Notes: generated by a model from the letters alone, not told the origin. A stretch of 61,837 nt of DNA from Candidatus Methylomirabilota bacterium (GCA_036005065.1 DASYQW010000175.1:1-61837), one strand, 5' to 3'. Positions 36,690 through 44,527 are shown, counted from the first letter of the stretch. Translations and numbers: made by a program.

Positions 36690-37070
36690 CTACTCGAGCC
36701 CTGGTGCCGAGAGGTGGTGCGCGACGAGGGCCACGAGCTCCTCGGTCTTGAACGGCTTGACGACGTACTCGGTCGCCCCCAGCTCACGGGCCCGGTCGAT
36801 GTCGGGCTTGAAGGACTTCGCGGACATCGCGATCACCACGGTCCGGTTGAGCTCGGGGTCCGAGCGGATCCGCTGCAAGACCTCGAAGCCATGCATGTGC
36901 CCCATCATCATGTCGGAGATGATGACCGAGGGCTTGTGCCGGGCGGCGAGGGTGACGCCCTCGTCGCCGTCGAGCGCCGTGTAGACGGTGAACCCCTGCT
37001 CCTCGAAGAGAAAGGCCAGGAACGCGACCAGGCTCGCGTCGTTGTCGATGATGAGGATCGACTTGGCCAC
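36690..37070 (-). CDS. Single-domain response regulator
   Basis: This 126-residue protein is a lone receiver domain: acidic pocket IIDND (about residue 10), phospho-acceptor Asp in VIISDMMMG (about 54), Thr/Ser in VIAMSAKSF and Lys in VVKPFK (about 108). There is no output domain, so it must act through protein contacts. The GTG start is at 37070. It sits between a lipoprotein gene and the MBL gene in the kinase operon, so the upstream kinase is the likely partner. Confidence 0.9.
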   Translation of the reverse strand: MAKSILIIDNDASLVAFLAFLFEEQGFTVYTALDGDEGVTLAARHKPSVIISDMMMGHMHGFEVLQRIRSDPELNRTVVIAMSAKSFKPDIDRARELGATEYVVKPFKTEELVALVAHHLSAPGLE

Positions 37071-37083
37071 GTCGGTCGTCCGT

Positions 37084-37452
37084 TCAGCGGGTGCGCGGGG
37101 GCTGGCGGAGGTCGATGCTCCGCAGGCGGTCCAGGTCCGCGCGGAGCCGGTCGATCTCGACCTGGCGCGAGGCCAGCTCGCGGTGGAGGCGCTCGATCTC
37201 GCCCTGGGCCAGGAGGAGCCGGTCGAGGACCGCCCGCGTCGCCCGGGCGCGGGCCGTGGCCGGATCGGCGACATGGGCCCGGAGGAGCTCGTCGTAGAGG
37301 CTCACCGCCCCGCGGTACTGGCCGGCCACCAGCTGGTCGTCGGCCCGCGCCAGAAGCGCCGACGCGGCGGGGGAGGAGGCCGGCGGGCCGGAGGCGGCGG
37401 CGCACCCCCACGCGAGCAGCCAGACGGCGATCAACGGAACCCGAGTGTTCAT
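37084..37452 (-). CDS. Small lipoprotein with coiled coil, QseG-like position
   Basis: This 122-residue protein has a lipoprotein-type signal (PLIAVWLLAWGC, with Cys at about residue 17). The mature part is helical, and a heptad-like region (LLLAQGEIERLHRELASRQ) near the C-terminus suggests a coiled coil. Its start overlaps the kinase gene stop (ATGA). In enterobacteria the lipoprotein QseG sits next to the QseE kinase and modulates it. The same layout here suggests, but does not prove, a periplasmic regulator of the adjacent kinase. Confidence 0.72.
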   Translation of the reverse strand: MNTRVPLIAVWLLAWGCAAASGPPASSPAASALLARADDQLVAGQYRGAVSLYDELLRAHVADPATARARATRAVLDRLLLAQGEIERLHRELASRQVEIDRLRADLDRLRSIDLRQPPRTR

Positions 37453-38954
37453 GGGTGTCCCGGCCCCTCCCCCGGCACGCTGCTGGCGGCGTGCCGGGGG
37501 AGCATGACGGTGAAGCGGCAGCCCTTGCCTTCCTCCGACTCCACGCCGACCCGTCCGCCGTGCGCTTCGACCACGCCCCGGACGATGGCGAGGCCGAGCC
37601 CGGTGCCCCCGCGGCCGGAGTGAGCCTGCCGGTACCGGTCGAAGACGAATGGCAGCGCGTCGGCCGGGATGCCGACCCCGGTATCCTCCACCTCGAGCCG
37701 CATCTCGGGTCCGGCGTCCTGAAGCCGCACGGCGACCGTGCCGCCGGTCGGGGTGAAGCGGATCGCGTTGGCCATGAGATTGACGAGGACCTCGACGATC
37801 CGGTCCTCGTCCCCGAACAGCTCGAACGGGCCCGGTCCACTGTCGTGGATCAGGGCGACCCCGCGTTCCCGGGCCTGGATGCGCAGCTCCTTCACCGCGT
37901 GCCGGACGGTCCGCTCCAGGTCGAACGGACGGCGGTCGAGCGGAAGCATCCCCGCATTCAGCCGGGAGAGATCCAGCACCTGGCTCACGAGCCGGAGCAG
38001 GCGGTCCGCGCTCCCGTGGATGATGGCGAGGAGCTTCTCCTGCTTCGCCGTGAGTGGCCCGGGGCCGCCCTGCTGGAGGAGGTGGGCCGCTTCCCGGGCC
38101 GAGGTCAGCGGCGACCGGAGCTCGTGTGACATGGTCGCGTAGAACTGTTCCTTGAGGGCGTCGACCTCGCGGAGCCGGGCGGCCATGCTGTTGAAGGACC
38201 GGGCCAGGGCGCCGATCTCGTCACCCGTCTCGACGGGCACCGGCTCCCCGAACGAGCCCTCGGCCAGGGCGGTGGTGGCGGCGGCCAGGCGGCGGAGTGA
38301 GCGCGTCATGCGCACGGCGATGGCCGCCGTGCCGAGGAGCGCGACGAGGACGGCCACGATGAGCGCAACGACCACGGCCGTCCAGGTGTGCTCGCGAAAC
38401 CGGGTCACGTCGCTCTGCACCTGGCCCAGGGCGAGGGTGGCCTGGAGCTGGCCTTCGTTGAGGGCCGCCTGCGTCAGGTCCATGAGGCGGTCGAGCGCGG
38501 CGATCACGCGGTCGGCCGCCTGCCCGGCCTCGGACTCGAGCACCCGCGTCGCCCGAGGCAGGTTGCCTCGCGCGCGGAGCTCGTGACCCCTGGCCACGGC
38601 CGCGCGATACCGTCCGAACGCCTGCACCGCTTCGTGCCACTGGGCTCGCTCGGGCTCGGTGGCCAGGAGGCTTCCCAGCAATTCGAGTCCCTTCTGGATG
38701 CGGAGCGCTTCGAGGCTCGAGACCTCCGCGTACTCGCGGTCCCCGAAGATCAGATGCCGCATCTCCAGGCGGTGCGCCTGGCCGACCCGCTCGCGCAGCG
38801 ACGCCTCGAGGCGCAGGGCATCGGCCCCGCGGATCGCAATCTGCCGGTCGGCGGCGATCAGCCGGGCCACCTCGGTGAGGGTCCAGGCGGCCACTCCTAC
38901 CAGGATCAGGATGACCAGGGAGTTGGCCAGGAAGATCTTGAGGGCGAGCCGCAT
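37449..38954 (-). CDS. Membrane-bound sensor histidine kinase (QseE-like layout)
   Basis: This 501-residue protein has a first transmembrane helix (IFLANSLVILILVGVAAW) and a periplasmic helical domain (about 30-185). A second helix (TAVVVALIVAVLVALLGTA) and a HAMP region follow. The HisKA box is MSHELRSPLTSAREAAHLL (His about residue 285). The HATPase domain has N box LVNLMANAIRFTP, G1 DTGVGIP and G2 GGTGLGLAIVRG. All catalytic elements are present. I chose the ATG at 38954; an upstream TTG would add three residues. It heads the operon kinase - lipoprotein - regulator - MBL. A 78-bp copy of its 5' end recurs at 41.7 kb. Confidence 0.92.
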   Translation of the reverse strand: MRLALKIFLANSLVILILVGVAAWTLTEVARLIAADRQIAIRGADALRLEASLRERVGQAHRLEMRHLIFGDREYAEVSSLEALRIQKGLELLGSLLATEPERAQWHEAVQAFGRYRAAVARGHELRARGNLPRATRVLESEAGQAADRVIAALDRLMDLTQAALNEGQLQATLALGQVQSDVTRFREHTWTAVVVALIVAVLVALLGTAAIAVRMTRSLRRLAAATTALAEGSFGEPVPVETGDEIGALARSFNSMAARLREVDALKEQFYATMSHELRSPLTSAREAAHLLQQGGPGPLTAKQEKLLAIIHGSADRLLRLVSQVLDLSRLNAGMLPLDRRPFDLERTVRHAVKELRIQARERGVALIHDSGPGPFELFGDEDRIVEVLVNLMANAIRFTPTGGTVAVRLQDAGPEMRLEVEDTGVGIPADALPFVFDRYRQAHSGRGGTGLGLAIVRGVVEAHGGRVGVESEEGKGCRFTVMLPRHAASSVPGEGPGHP

Positions 38955-38981
38955 GGCGTCCAATACCCTAGCACGACTGGC
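38904..38981. repeat. 78-bp direct repeat, copy 1 (5' end of the kinase gene)
   Basis: This block covers the first codons of the histidine kinase and about 27 bases upstream. It matches 41723-41800 at 74 of 78 positions in the same orientation. The two copies bracket a 2.7-kb accessory block. Confidence 0.9.
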
Positions 38982-39078
38982 CGGCGGCCGGCAGGGCTAG
39001 GTCATTCCGGGGGGCTCTCGCTCGGTGGTCGTGACGGCGGTACCGCCGGCCGGGTGCCCGGAAGCACGGGTGAAGCTC

Positions 39079-39981
39079 CTAGGCTCCCGGTCTCGGCGGT
39101 GCCGGGAGGCCTTGACGAGCCCGTTCCATTTTGTAGTGCAGCCGGAGCACCGCGAGACCGAGAAATCGGACCATGTGTTCGGTACGCAGGGTTCCTTCCC
39201 GATCGACGTAGACATGGAAGGATTCGCGCAAGGTACGGATATAGCGCACCTTCCAATGATCGGCGTCCACCTCGACCATCCGGTAGAAGCCGGGCTCGCC
39301 GAAGCGCGATCCCGACGAGATCAGCTTGAAGGAGCCGTCGGGCTGGGCCTCCGGCCGCAGGAAGACGGTCGCGCTCCCCAGGGGCAACGGGAAACTGACT
39401 TTGACACACGGGTCCGGGAAGGCGGCCGGCCGTTCCGTGGAATAGAGGCCCGTGTAGATGACCCGATCGGCCGCCACGAGCCGCCGGAGCCAGCCGGTGT
39501 AGACCCATCGCCCAGACGCATCGAACATGGGGAGCACGCTGCTCGTCATCCCCCCGGCCAGCTCGAGGGACGACACCGGGAAGTTCAGTTGATCCATGCG
39601 CCGGCTGACGAACTCGGTCAGTGCCCACAGGAAGAACCGGGTCAAGAGGCCCGCCTCGCTCCAGGCCTCCAGGTGGTAACAGGAAGTATGCTCGTAGAAG
39701 TCGCGGATGGCCGGGCGGACGGAGGCGGGATCGAAGCTGCTTCCCTTCAGGGCATCGAAATCGGTCAGCAGCCCCGCGGCGGGCGACCGCCGGACCTGAA
39801 GGTGCTCTCGGTGGGCGAGGTGCTCGTAGAACTCCGCGCCGATGCGCCCGCGCGGCCCCATCGGGCATTGCAACCAGGGCGCCGCATGCTTCGACACGCG
39901 CCGGCCCGTCAGCCGGACCCACAGGCGGATGCCGGCCGCGGCCAGAGCGCCGACGACGTCACCGAGCCTCGACCAAACCAT
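39079..39981 (-). CDS. Hypothetical protein (300 aa)
   Basis: I do not recognise a family. The protein has a mildly hydrophobic N-terminus (VVGALAAAGIRLWVRLTG) and then a soluble, mixed alpha/beta-looking body rich in aromatic residues. Examples are AIRDFYEHTSCYHLEAWSE (about residues 86-104) and WVYTGWLRRLVAADRVIYTG (about 159-178). It ends in a Pro-rich tail. Codon use and GC content are like the main chromosome, unlike the genes that follow to the right. It is the first gene inside the repeat-bounded block and appears monocistronic. Confidence 0.7.
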   Translation of the reverse strand: MVWSRLGDVVGALAAAGIRLWVRLTGRRVSKHAAPWLQCPMGPRGRIGAEFYEHLAHREHLQVRRSPAAGLLTDFDALKGSSFDPASVRPAIRDFYEHTSCYHLEAWSEAGLLTRFFLWALTEFVSRRMDQLNFPVSSLELAGGMTSSVLPMFDASGRWVYTGWLRRLVAADRVIYTGLYSTERPAAFPDPCVKVSFPLPLGSATVFLRPEAQPDGSFKLISSGSRFGEPGFYRMVEVDADHWKVRYIRTLRESFHVYVDREGTLRTEHMVRFLGLAVLRLHYKMERARQGLPAPPRPGA

Positions 39982-40041
39982 GCGTTGTCCTGACGCAGAC
40001 CCGCGGCGGTGCCGGAGCCCCGAGACTCGTGAACGGACCGT

Positions 40042-40473
40042 CTACTTCATCGAGGCGCAGAGCTCGGCGAACTGGTCCAGATGAAGGATGTCGCGTGACG
40101 CGAGGACCTGGAACTCGGGGCCGACCTGCCGCAGATCATCGTCGGGACTCCGGAGAAAGCCGACGAGCATCTGACCTGGCTTCGGCTGGTCGTCGACCTT
40201 CACGATGTGGCGGTAGTCACCCCGCAGCCGGGCGAGTTGGCGAAGGCTACACATGATGAAGAACGACCCGCCTACCGAGGAGCCGCGTGAGTTGACCTCG
40301 ATCTCGACCACCGAAGATCTCGGTCGTCGCTCGACTTCTCTCACGACGACGTCCATTTTCGCATTGACCAGCCACTTGGAGTCCGCCTGGAAGAGTTCAG
40401 CGGCCGCGGCGGCAGCGCTGAACGTGAGAATCGCGAGTCCAGCGGCGATGGATCCGTGAATGTCTCGTCTCAT
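40042..40473 (-). CDS. Hypothetical secreted protein (143 aa)
   Basis: A signal peptide is clear (SIAAGLAILTFSAAAAAAEL, cleavage near residue 25). The mature part has two cysteines (MCSLRQLARL and AELCASMK) that could form a disulfide. No family is recognised. It lies in the accessory block, with lower GC than the surroundings, 60 bases from the end of the 300-residue hypothetical gene. Confidence 0.65.
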   Translation of the reverse strand: MRRDIHGSIAAGLAILTFSAAAAAAELFQADSKWLVNAKMDVVVREVERRPRSSVVEIEVNSRGSSVGGSFFIMCSLRQLARLRGDYRHIVKVDDQPKPGQMLVGFLRSPDDDLRQVGPEFQVLASRDILHLDQFAELCASMK

Positions 40474-40559
40474 ACCGAGTCCAACGATGGGGGTCAGCGA
40501 CCGGAGTGCGAGGACCGCGAGCCTCCAGTCCGCTGGCGCGCGCGCTTAGTGCGGCTGGA

Positions 40560-40760
40560 TCAAAGCTCGGTAGACTGTCCCGCCGGATGTGCCCGGAGGG
40601 CACGTTCGGCGAGTCGATCGAGCTTCCCAGCCTTCGCGTCAGCCTCTAGCTGCCGGTCCCATGCCTCGGCATCGAGCTGCGCGAACCACTCTCGAAACCT
40701 GGTTAGCTCCTCGGAGGATAGCGCCAGGATCTGTTCCTCGAGGTTTTCGATCTTTCCCAT
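40560..40760 (-). CDS. Orphan antitoxin-like small protein
   Basis: This 66-residue protein (MGKIENLEEQILALSSEELT, then REWFAQLDAEAWDRQLEADA and KLDRLAERALRAH) closely resembles short antitoxins that normally precede a RelE/ParE-type toxin gene. Here the roughly 85 bases after its stop hold no toxin-like frame before the next gene, so the partner appears to be missing. GGGGGGAATG-type spacing gives a fair ribosome site. It lies in the accessory block. Confidence 0.7.
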   Translation of the reverse strand: MGKIENLEEQILALSSEELTRFREWFAQLDAEAWDRQLEADAKAGKLDRLAERALRAHPAGQSTEL

Positions 40761-40858
40761 TCCCCCCTCCTTGTCCGGTCACTATAGCACCTTCGAGATC
40801 GGTGTCGGCTAACGCGCGCGGTAAGCGGCGAGCGAAACGTGTCCGCCCGAGCGCGGGG

Positions 40859-41377
40859 TTAGCTGCCAAACAGCAGCGCTTCATTCTCGGCACGCCTCTT
40901 TGCCTTCGGATCTTGCTTGGACTCGACCGTTCTAAGCCACTCGACGTACGGCCGTGGGAGAGCATGCTCGGTCGCCCCGGCAACTACAAGAGCCTTGTAC
41001 CAATGGTAGGGACGCAGGGCAGGTTCCTTAGCTGTGGCGACATACGCGAGCGCCTCGCGGTTAGCGCCAGAGGTGAAGACAGTGACTCTCGCTTCGCGAT
41101 AGCCCTTTCCGAGGCCCTCGGCGTCGTCGAGCGCCGGCTTCTCAGCGGACACAATCTCGAATAGCGCGCCGTAGACACGATCAGTAGGGTTCGCCGTGGG
41201 CTCGATGTCACATTTCCCCGATCCGTCGGAGCTCACCTTATCGAACGTGAGACGCCGACCGGTCGTATAGCCAACTCCGACAGCAATCGCAGAAGGGGTC
41301 CGCGACAGCAGCCGTCGGGAGAGCATGTTCGAGCCGTAGGCGAAGTAGAGGAACTTCTCGTTCGTTCTGCCGGTCAT
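40859..41377 (-). CDS. Gamma-glutamylcyclotransferase-like protein
   Basis: This 172-residue protein has the family opening FLYFAYGSNMLSRRLLSRTP (about residues 8-27). A GALFEI block (about 65) and the expected acidic residue in the PALDDAEGLGKGYREA region (about 74-89) follow. These proteins form 5-oxoproline from gamma-glutamyl amines or act on related amides. I chose the ATG at 41377; the longer frame to 41464 overlaps the HNH remnant. GC content is lower than in the main chromosome, in line with an acquired gene. Confidence 0.82.
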   Translation of the reverse strand: MTGRTNEKFLYFAYGSNMLSRRLLSRTPSAIAVGVGYTTGRRLTFDKVSSDGSGKCDIEPTANPTDRVYGALFEIVSAEKPALDDAEGLGKGYREARVTVFTSGANREALAYVATAKEPALRPYHWYKALVVAGATEHALPRPYVEWLRTVESKQDPKAKRRAENEALLFGS

Positions 41378-41405
41378 CGCCCCCTCGGCAGCTAACGAGC
41401 GCCGT

Positions 41406-41726
41406 TCAGCTGCGGGCGCGGGAGCCGCCCGGCTGCTGCGACGGCTCGGGGTGCTCACGCCCAAGGTGAGCCCAGAGGGCCTGCCGCCAGGCGTTCTCGT
41501 TCACGGTGAGGGCGCTTGGCTCTTTGTCGGCAAGCACCACGAAAAGCGACGCGAAGGCATCCCAGTACTTAGGCTCCCCGTACCTTCCTTTGACCGGCCG
41601 ACCGGGCTTCTCCTCCGCATACTCTTCTGCCCGCCGATTGCTCTTGCGTAGGTTGCATTTGTTACAGGCAGTCGCGAAGTTCTCCTCTCCGTGTCCTCCG
41701 CCTTCTGAGTACGCCTCGATGTGATC
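41406..41726 (-). pseudogene. 5'-truncated HNH endonuclease remnant
   Basis: About 106 codons remain of an HNH nuclease gene: DHIEAYSEGGGHGEENFATA then CNKCNLRKSNRRAEEYAEE. This is the second half of the beta-beta-alpha metal finger plus a C-terminal tail. The start, first beta strands and any upstream zinc cysteines are gone. The reading frame runs into the 78-bp kinase repeat at 41723, where the shared bases GATC lie on both sides of the junction. The long antisense frame beyond this point is not coding. Confidence 0.8.
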
Positions 41727-41800
41727 AGGATGACCAGGGAGTTGGCCAGGAAGATCTCGAGGGCAAGCCGCATGGCCTCCAATACCGTAGCACGACTGGC
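41723..41800. repeat. 78-bp direct repeat, copy 2 (kinase 5'-end fragment)
   Basis: This degenerate copy of the histidine kinase start can be read on the minus strand as MRLALEIFLANSLVILI before the frame leaves the homology. It has four mismatches to 38904-38981. It is not a gene on its own and marks the right edge of the accessory block. Confidence 0.9.
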
Positions 41801-41832
41801 GGCGACTTCCGCGACGGGCGTGAGACGGGGTG

Positions 41833-41861
41833 TTGCAGCCGCCCGGCCGGTACCCTATGCT
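41833..41861 (+). promoter_or_regulatory. Promoter of aidB, probably leaderless
   Basis: TTGCAG at 41833-41838, a 17-base gap, and TATGCT at 41856-41861. The aidB ATG begins six bases later, near the expected transcription start, and no Shine-Dalgarno sequence is present. Confidence 0.6.
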
Positions 41862-41867
41862 GCCGGC

Positions 41868-43511
41868 ATGGCGACCCATGAGGTGCAGAACCAGCCCCCG
41901 CCGCTCGTCGACGTCAACCTGTTCACCACTGACCGGGCGCTCGTCGAGGCCCTCCACCGGGAGGGCGCCGGCTGGGCGGCGGCGGCGCTCGAACGCTTCG
42001 GGCAGCGCGTGGGCTCTCAGGAGGTGCTCGACTGGAGCATTCAGGCCCACCGGCATCCGCCCGTCCTCCAGGCCTTCGACCGCTTCGGCCGGCGGCGGGA
42101 CGAGGTGGAGTTCCACCCGGCCTGGCACGCGCTCCTGGGGCTCGGCGTCGCCCAGGGGCTCCACAGTGGCCCCTGGCGCGAGCCCCGGCCGGGCGCCCAC
42201 GTGGCTCGGGCGGCGGCGATGATGTTGCTGAACGAAGTGGAGGCGGGCGTCGGCTGCCCCATCGGGATGACCTACGCGGCCGTTCCCGCCTTGCGCCGCC
42301 AGCCGGAGCTGGCGGCCGAGTGGGAACCCCGGATGCTCACCACGATCTACGACGCCCGTTGCCGGCCGGCGCCCGAGAAGGCGGGAGTGCTCCTCGGCAT
42401 GGCGATGACGGAGAAGCAGGGCGGCTCGGACGTTCGCGCCAATACCACGCGCGCCGTCCCGGTGGCCGGTGGCGGGCCGGGGGCCGAGTACCGCCTGACG
42501 GGTCACAAGTGGTTCTGCTCGGCGCCGATGTGCGACGCCTTCCTGGTCCTGGCCCAGGCCCCGGGCGGACTCTCGTGCTTCCTGCTGCCGCGCTTCACGC
42601 CCGACGGCGAGAAGAATCGCTTCCACCTCCAGCGACTCAAGGACAAGCTCGGGAACCGGTCGAACGCCTCCAGCGAAGTCGAGTTCGACGGCGCCTGGGC
42701 ACGCCTGGTCGGAGAAGAAGGGCGAGGAGTTCCGACGATCATCGAGATGGGCAACCTGACCCGGCTCGACTGCGCCCTCGGCTCGGCCGCCCTGGTCCGG
42801 CATGCCGTCGCCCAGGCGATTCACCACGCCGCGCACCGCTCGGCCTTCCAGCGACGCCTCGTGGATCAGCCGCTGATGCGGAACGTGCTCGCCGACCTCG
42901 GCGTGGAGTCGGAGGCGGCGACGGCGCTGGCGCTGCGGCTCGCCCGGGCGTATGACCGGCTGGCCGAACCCGAGGAGGCGGCCTTCCGGCGGCTGGCGAC
43001 CCCCGTCGCGAAATACTGGGTCACCAAGCGCGCCCCGAGCGCCGTGGTCGAGGCGCTGGAGGTCCTCGGCGGAAACGGCTACGTCGAGGAATCGGCCCTG
43101 CCCCGGCTCTACCGCGAGGCGCCGCTCAACTCGATCTGGGAGGGCAGCGGGAACATCATGTGTCTCGACGTGCTCAGGGCGATGACGCGGCAGCCGGAGA
43201 CGGTGGAGGCGGTGTGGGCCGAGGTACGACGGAGCCTCGGGGCCGACCGGCGCCTCGATGCCTACGCGGCCGTGCTGGAGCCCGAGCTGCGGGCCGCCCG
43301 GGCCGACGGTGAGGAGGCCGAGGCCGGGGCCCGCCGGCTCGTCGAGCGGCTCGCCCTGGCTCTGCAGGGCTCGCTCCTGGTGCGGCACGGCCACCCGGCG
43401 GTGGCGGACGCGTTCTGCGCCTCCCGGCTCGCGGGGGATTGGGGGCGCGCGTTCGGGACGCTGCCCGCCGGGGCCGACGCCAAGGCCATCATCGACCGCG
43501 CCCGGCCCTGA
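41868..43511 (+). CDS. aidB: AidB-type acyl-CoA dehydrogenase family protein
   Basis: This 547-residue flavoprotein aligns along its length with E. coli AidB, the alkylation-response protein. Shared blocks are THEVQNQPPPLVDVNLFTTD, the MGMTEKQGGSDV-like MAMTEKQGGSDVRANTTRA, GHKWFCSAP, AGGLSCF-like GGLSCFLLPRF, KLGNRSNASSEVEF and LNSIWEGSGNIMCLDVLRAM. Members bind FAD and DNA; the physiological substrate is unsettled. Length matches (about 540). The GGLP-type active-site Glu lies in the YREAPLNSIWEGSGN block. It is divergent from the kinase-side genes, and the ATG follows a promoter directly. Confidence 0.93.
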   Translation: MATHEVQNQPPPLVDVNLFTTDRALVEALHREGAGWAAAALERFGQRVGSQEVLDWSIQAHRHPPVLQAFDRFGRRRDEVEFHPAWHALLGLGVAQGLHSGPWREPRPGAHVARAAAMMLLNEVEAGVGCPIGMTYAAVPALRRQPELAAEWEPRMLTTIYDARCRPAPEKAGVLLGMAMTEKQGGSDVRANTTRAVPVAGGGPGAEYRLTGHKWFCSAPMCDAFLVLAQAPGGLSCFLLPRFTPDGEKNRFHLQRLKDKLGNRSNASSEVEFDGAWARLVGEEGRGVPTIIEMGNLTRLDCALGSAALVRHAVAQAIHHAAHRSAFQRRLVDQPLMRNVLADLGVESEAATALALRLARAYDRLAEPEEAAFRRLATPVAKYWVTKRAPSAVVEALEVLGGNGYVEESALPRLYREAPLNSIWEGSGNIMCLDVLRAMTRQPETVEAVWAEVRRSLGADRRLDAYAAVLEPELRAARADGEEAEAGARRLVERLALALQGSLLVRHGHPAVADAFCASRLAGDWGRAFGTLPAGADAKAIIDRARP

Positions 43512-43566
43512 TCGACGCGCGCCAGAGGACGTGAGGCCGCGCCGACCGGCGGCCGGGGAGGCGAGC

Positions 43567-43953
43567 ATGAGCGAGGATCTGAAGGAGACGACCAGGCGCA
43601 CGGCGGCGATGCTCTTCCACTCGGTCAAGGGCGGCGTCGGCTACGAGCTGTGGCGGAAGTTCGACAAGGAGCTGGCCCGGGAGCTCTCCATGTTCTTCAC
43701 CGGGAAGCTCTACAGCCGGGAGGTGCTCCCCCAGCGCCAGCGCGAGCTCTGTGCGGTGGCGGCCCTCACGGTGCTCGGCCGGGGGCCGGAGCTCCGAGCC
43801 CACCTCCACGCCGCCCTCAACGTCGGAGCGACGCGCCAGGAGGTGGCCGAGGTGATCTTCCAGATGGTCACCTACGGCGGGATGCCGGTGGTGGTCGACG
43901 GCCTGGTGGCGCTTCGCGAGGTGCTGATCGAGCGTGGGGAGTGGACCGACTAA
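43567..43953 (+). CDS. Carboxymuconolactone decarboxylase family protein
   Basis: This 128-residue all-helical protein has the CMD family pattern: QRQRELCAVAALTVLG (about residues 56-71), ELRAHLHAALNVGATRQEVAE, then a TYGGMP turn. The CxxC pair of AhpD-type members is absent, so it is closer to the PcaC-like branch. The ATG lies at 43567, downstream of a weak GGGGAGG site. It may be cotranscribed with aidB, since only 55 bases separate them. The substrate is unknown. Confidence 0.85.
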   Translation: MSEDLKETTRRTAAMLFHSVKGGVGYELWRKFDKELARELSMFFTGKLYSREVLPQRQRELCAVAALTVLGRGPELRAHLHAALNVGATRQEVAEVIFQMVTYGGMPVVVDGLVALREVLIERGEWTD

Positions 43954-43961
43954 CAGCCGGA

Positions 43962-43980
43962 GGGGGCCTCGGCGGCCCCC
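43962..43980 (+). terminator. GC-rich terminator-like hairpin
   Basis: GGGGGCC pairs with GGCCCCC around TCGGC, eight bases after the CMD gene stop. There is no U-tract. Confidence 0.5.
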
Positions 43981-44010
43981 CCGGGAGCGATGTCTCGACG
44001 GAGGGAATTC

Positions 44011-44424
44011 ATGCCATACCGGATCAATCACATCCACCTCAAGGCGCCCGATCCGCGGAAGACCGCGGAGTGGTACGTGCGCGCCCTCAACTTCAGGATC
44101 CTCAGCGACGAGACGCGCGTCTTCGGCGACCGTTTCATCCGCTGCGCCAGCGAGGACGGTGGCATGTTCGTCAACATCTCGGGCGCGCGGACCGGTGAGC
44201 ACCTCGGCCCGGGGGACGCCACCCCGCACCACGGGCTCGAGCACTTCGGCTTCGATTCCACCGACATCGGGGCGGACATCCGGCGGCTGGAAGGCTTCGG
44301 GGCCAAGCTCCTCGAGGGGCCCATCCAGGTGCCGAATGGCCCGCTCATCGCATTCCTGCGGGCGCCCGACGACACGCGGATCGAGCTGATCCAGCCGGTC
44401 AAGCAGGCCGGCGGCGCGTGCTAG
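44011..44424 (+). CDS. VOC (glyoxalase/dioxygenase-fold) protein
   Basis: This 137-residue vicinal-oxygen-chelate protein has metal-ligand candidates in INHIHLKAPDP (His about residue 7), LEHFGFDSTDI (Glu/His about 75) and RIELIQPV (Glu about 125). Two beta-alpha-beta modules fit the length. Start ATG has GGAGGG five bases upstream. It may act in the same degradation route as the dehydrogenase that follows. The substrate is not assignable. Confidence 0.85.
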   Translation: MPYRINHIHLKAPDPRKTAEWYVRALNFRILSDETRVFGDRFIRCASEDGGMFVNISGARTGEHLGPGDATPHHGLEHFGFDSTDIGADIRRLEGFGAKLLEGPIQVPNGPLIAFLRAPDDTRIELIQPVKQAGGAC

Positions 44425-44451
44425 GTCATTTCGGGGTGGTCTCGGAAGACC

Positions 44452-44468
44452 CCCCCGATGCTCGGGGG
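44452..44468 (+). terminator. Short hairpin after the VOC gene
   Basis: CCCCCGA and TCGGGGG form a seven-base-pair stem around TGC. It follows a 17-base string starting CTAGGTCATT that also occurs next to the kinase gene. Confidence 0.4.
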
Positions 44469-44527
44469 TCGGCGCCGGGTTACTCGGACACACTGCCAGC
44501 CGGGCCCGGCGCCGTGAGGAGAGGACC

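Noticed and set aside
41730-43628. Long minus-strand frame continuous with the HNH remnant and opposite aidB.
   Set aside because: Only the last 106 or so codons resemble a nuclease. The rest is antisense to a full-length AidB.
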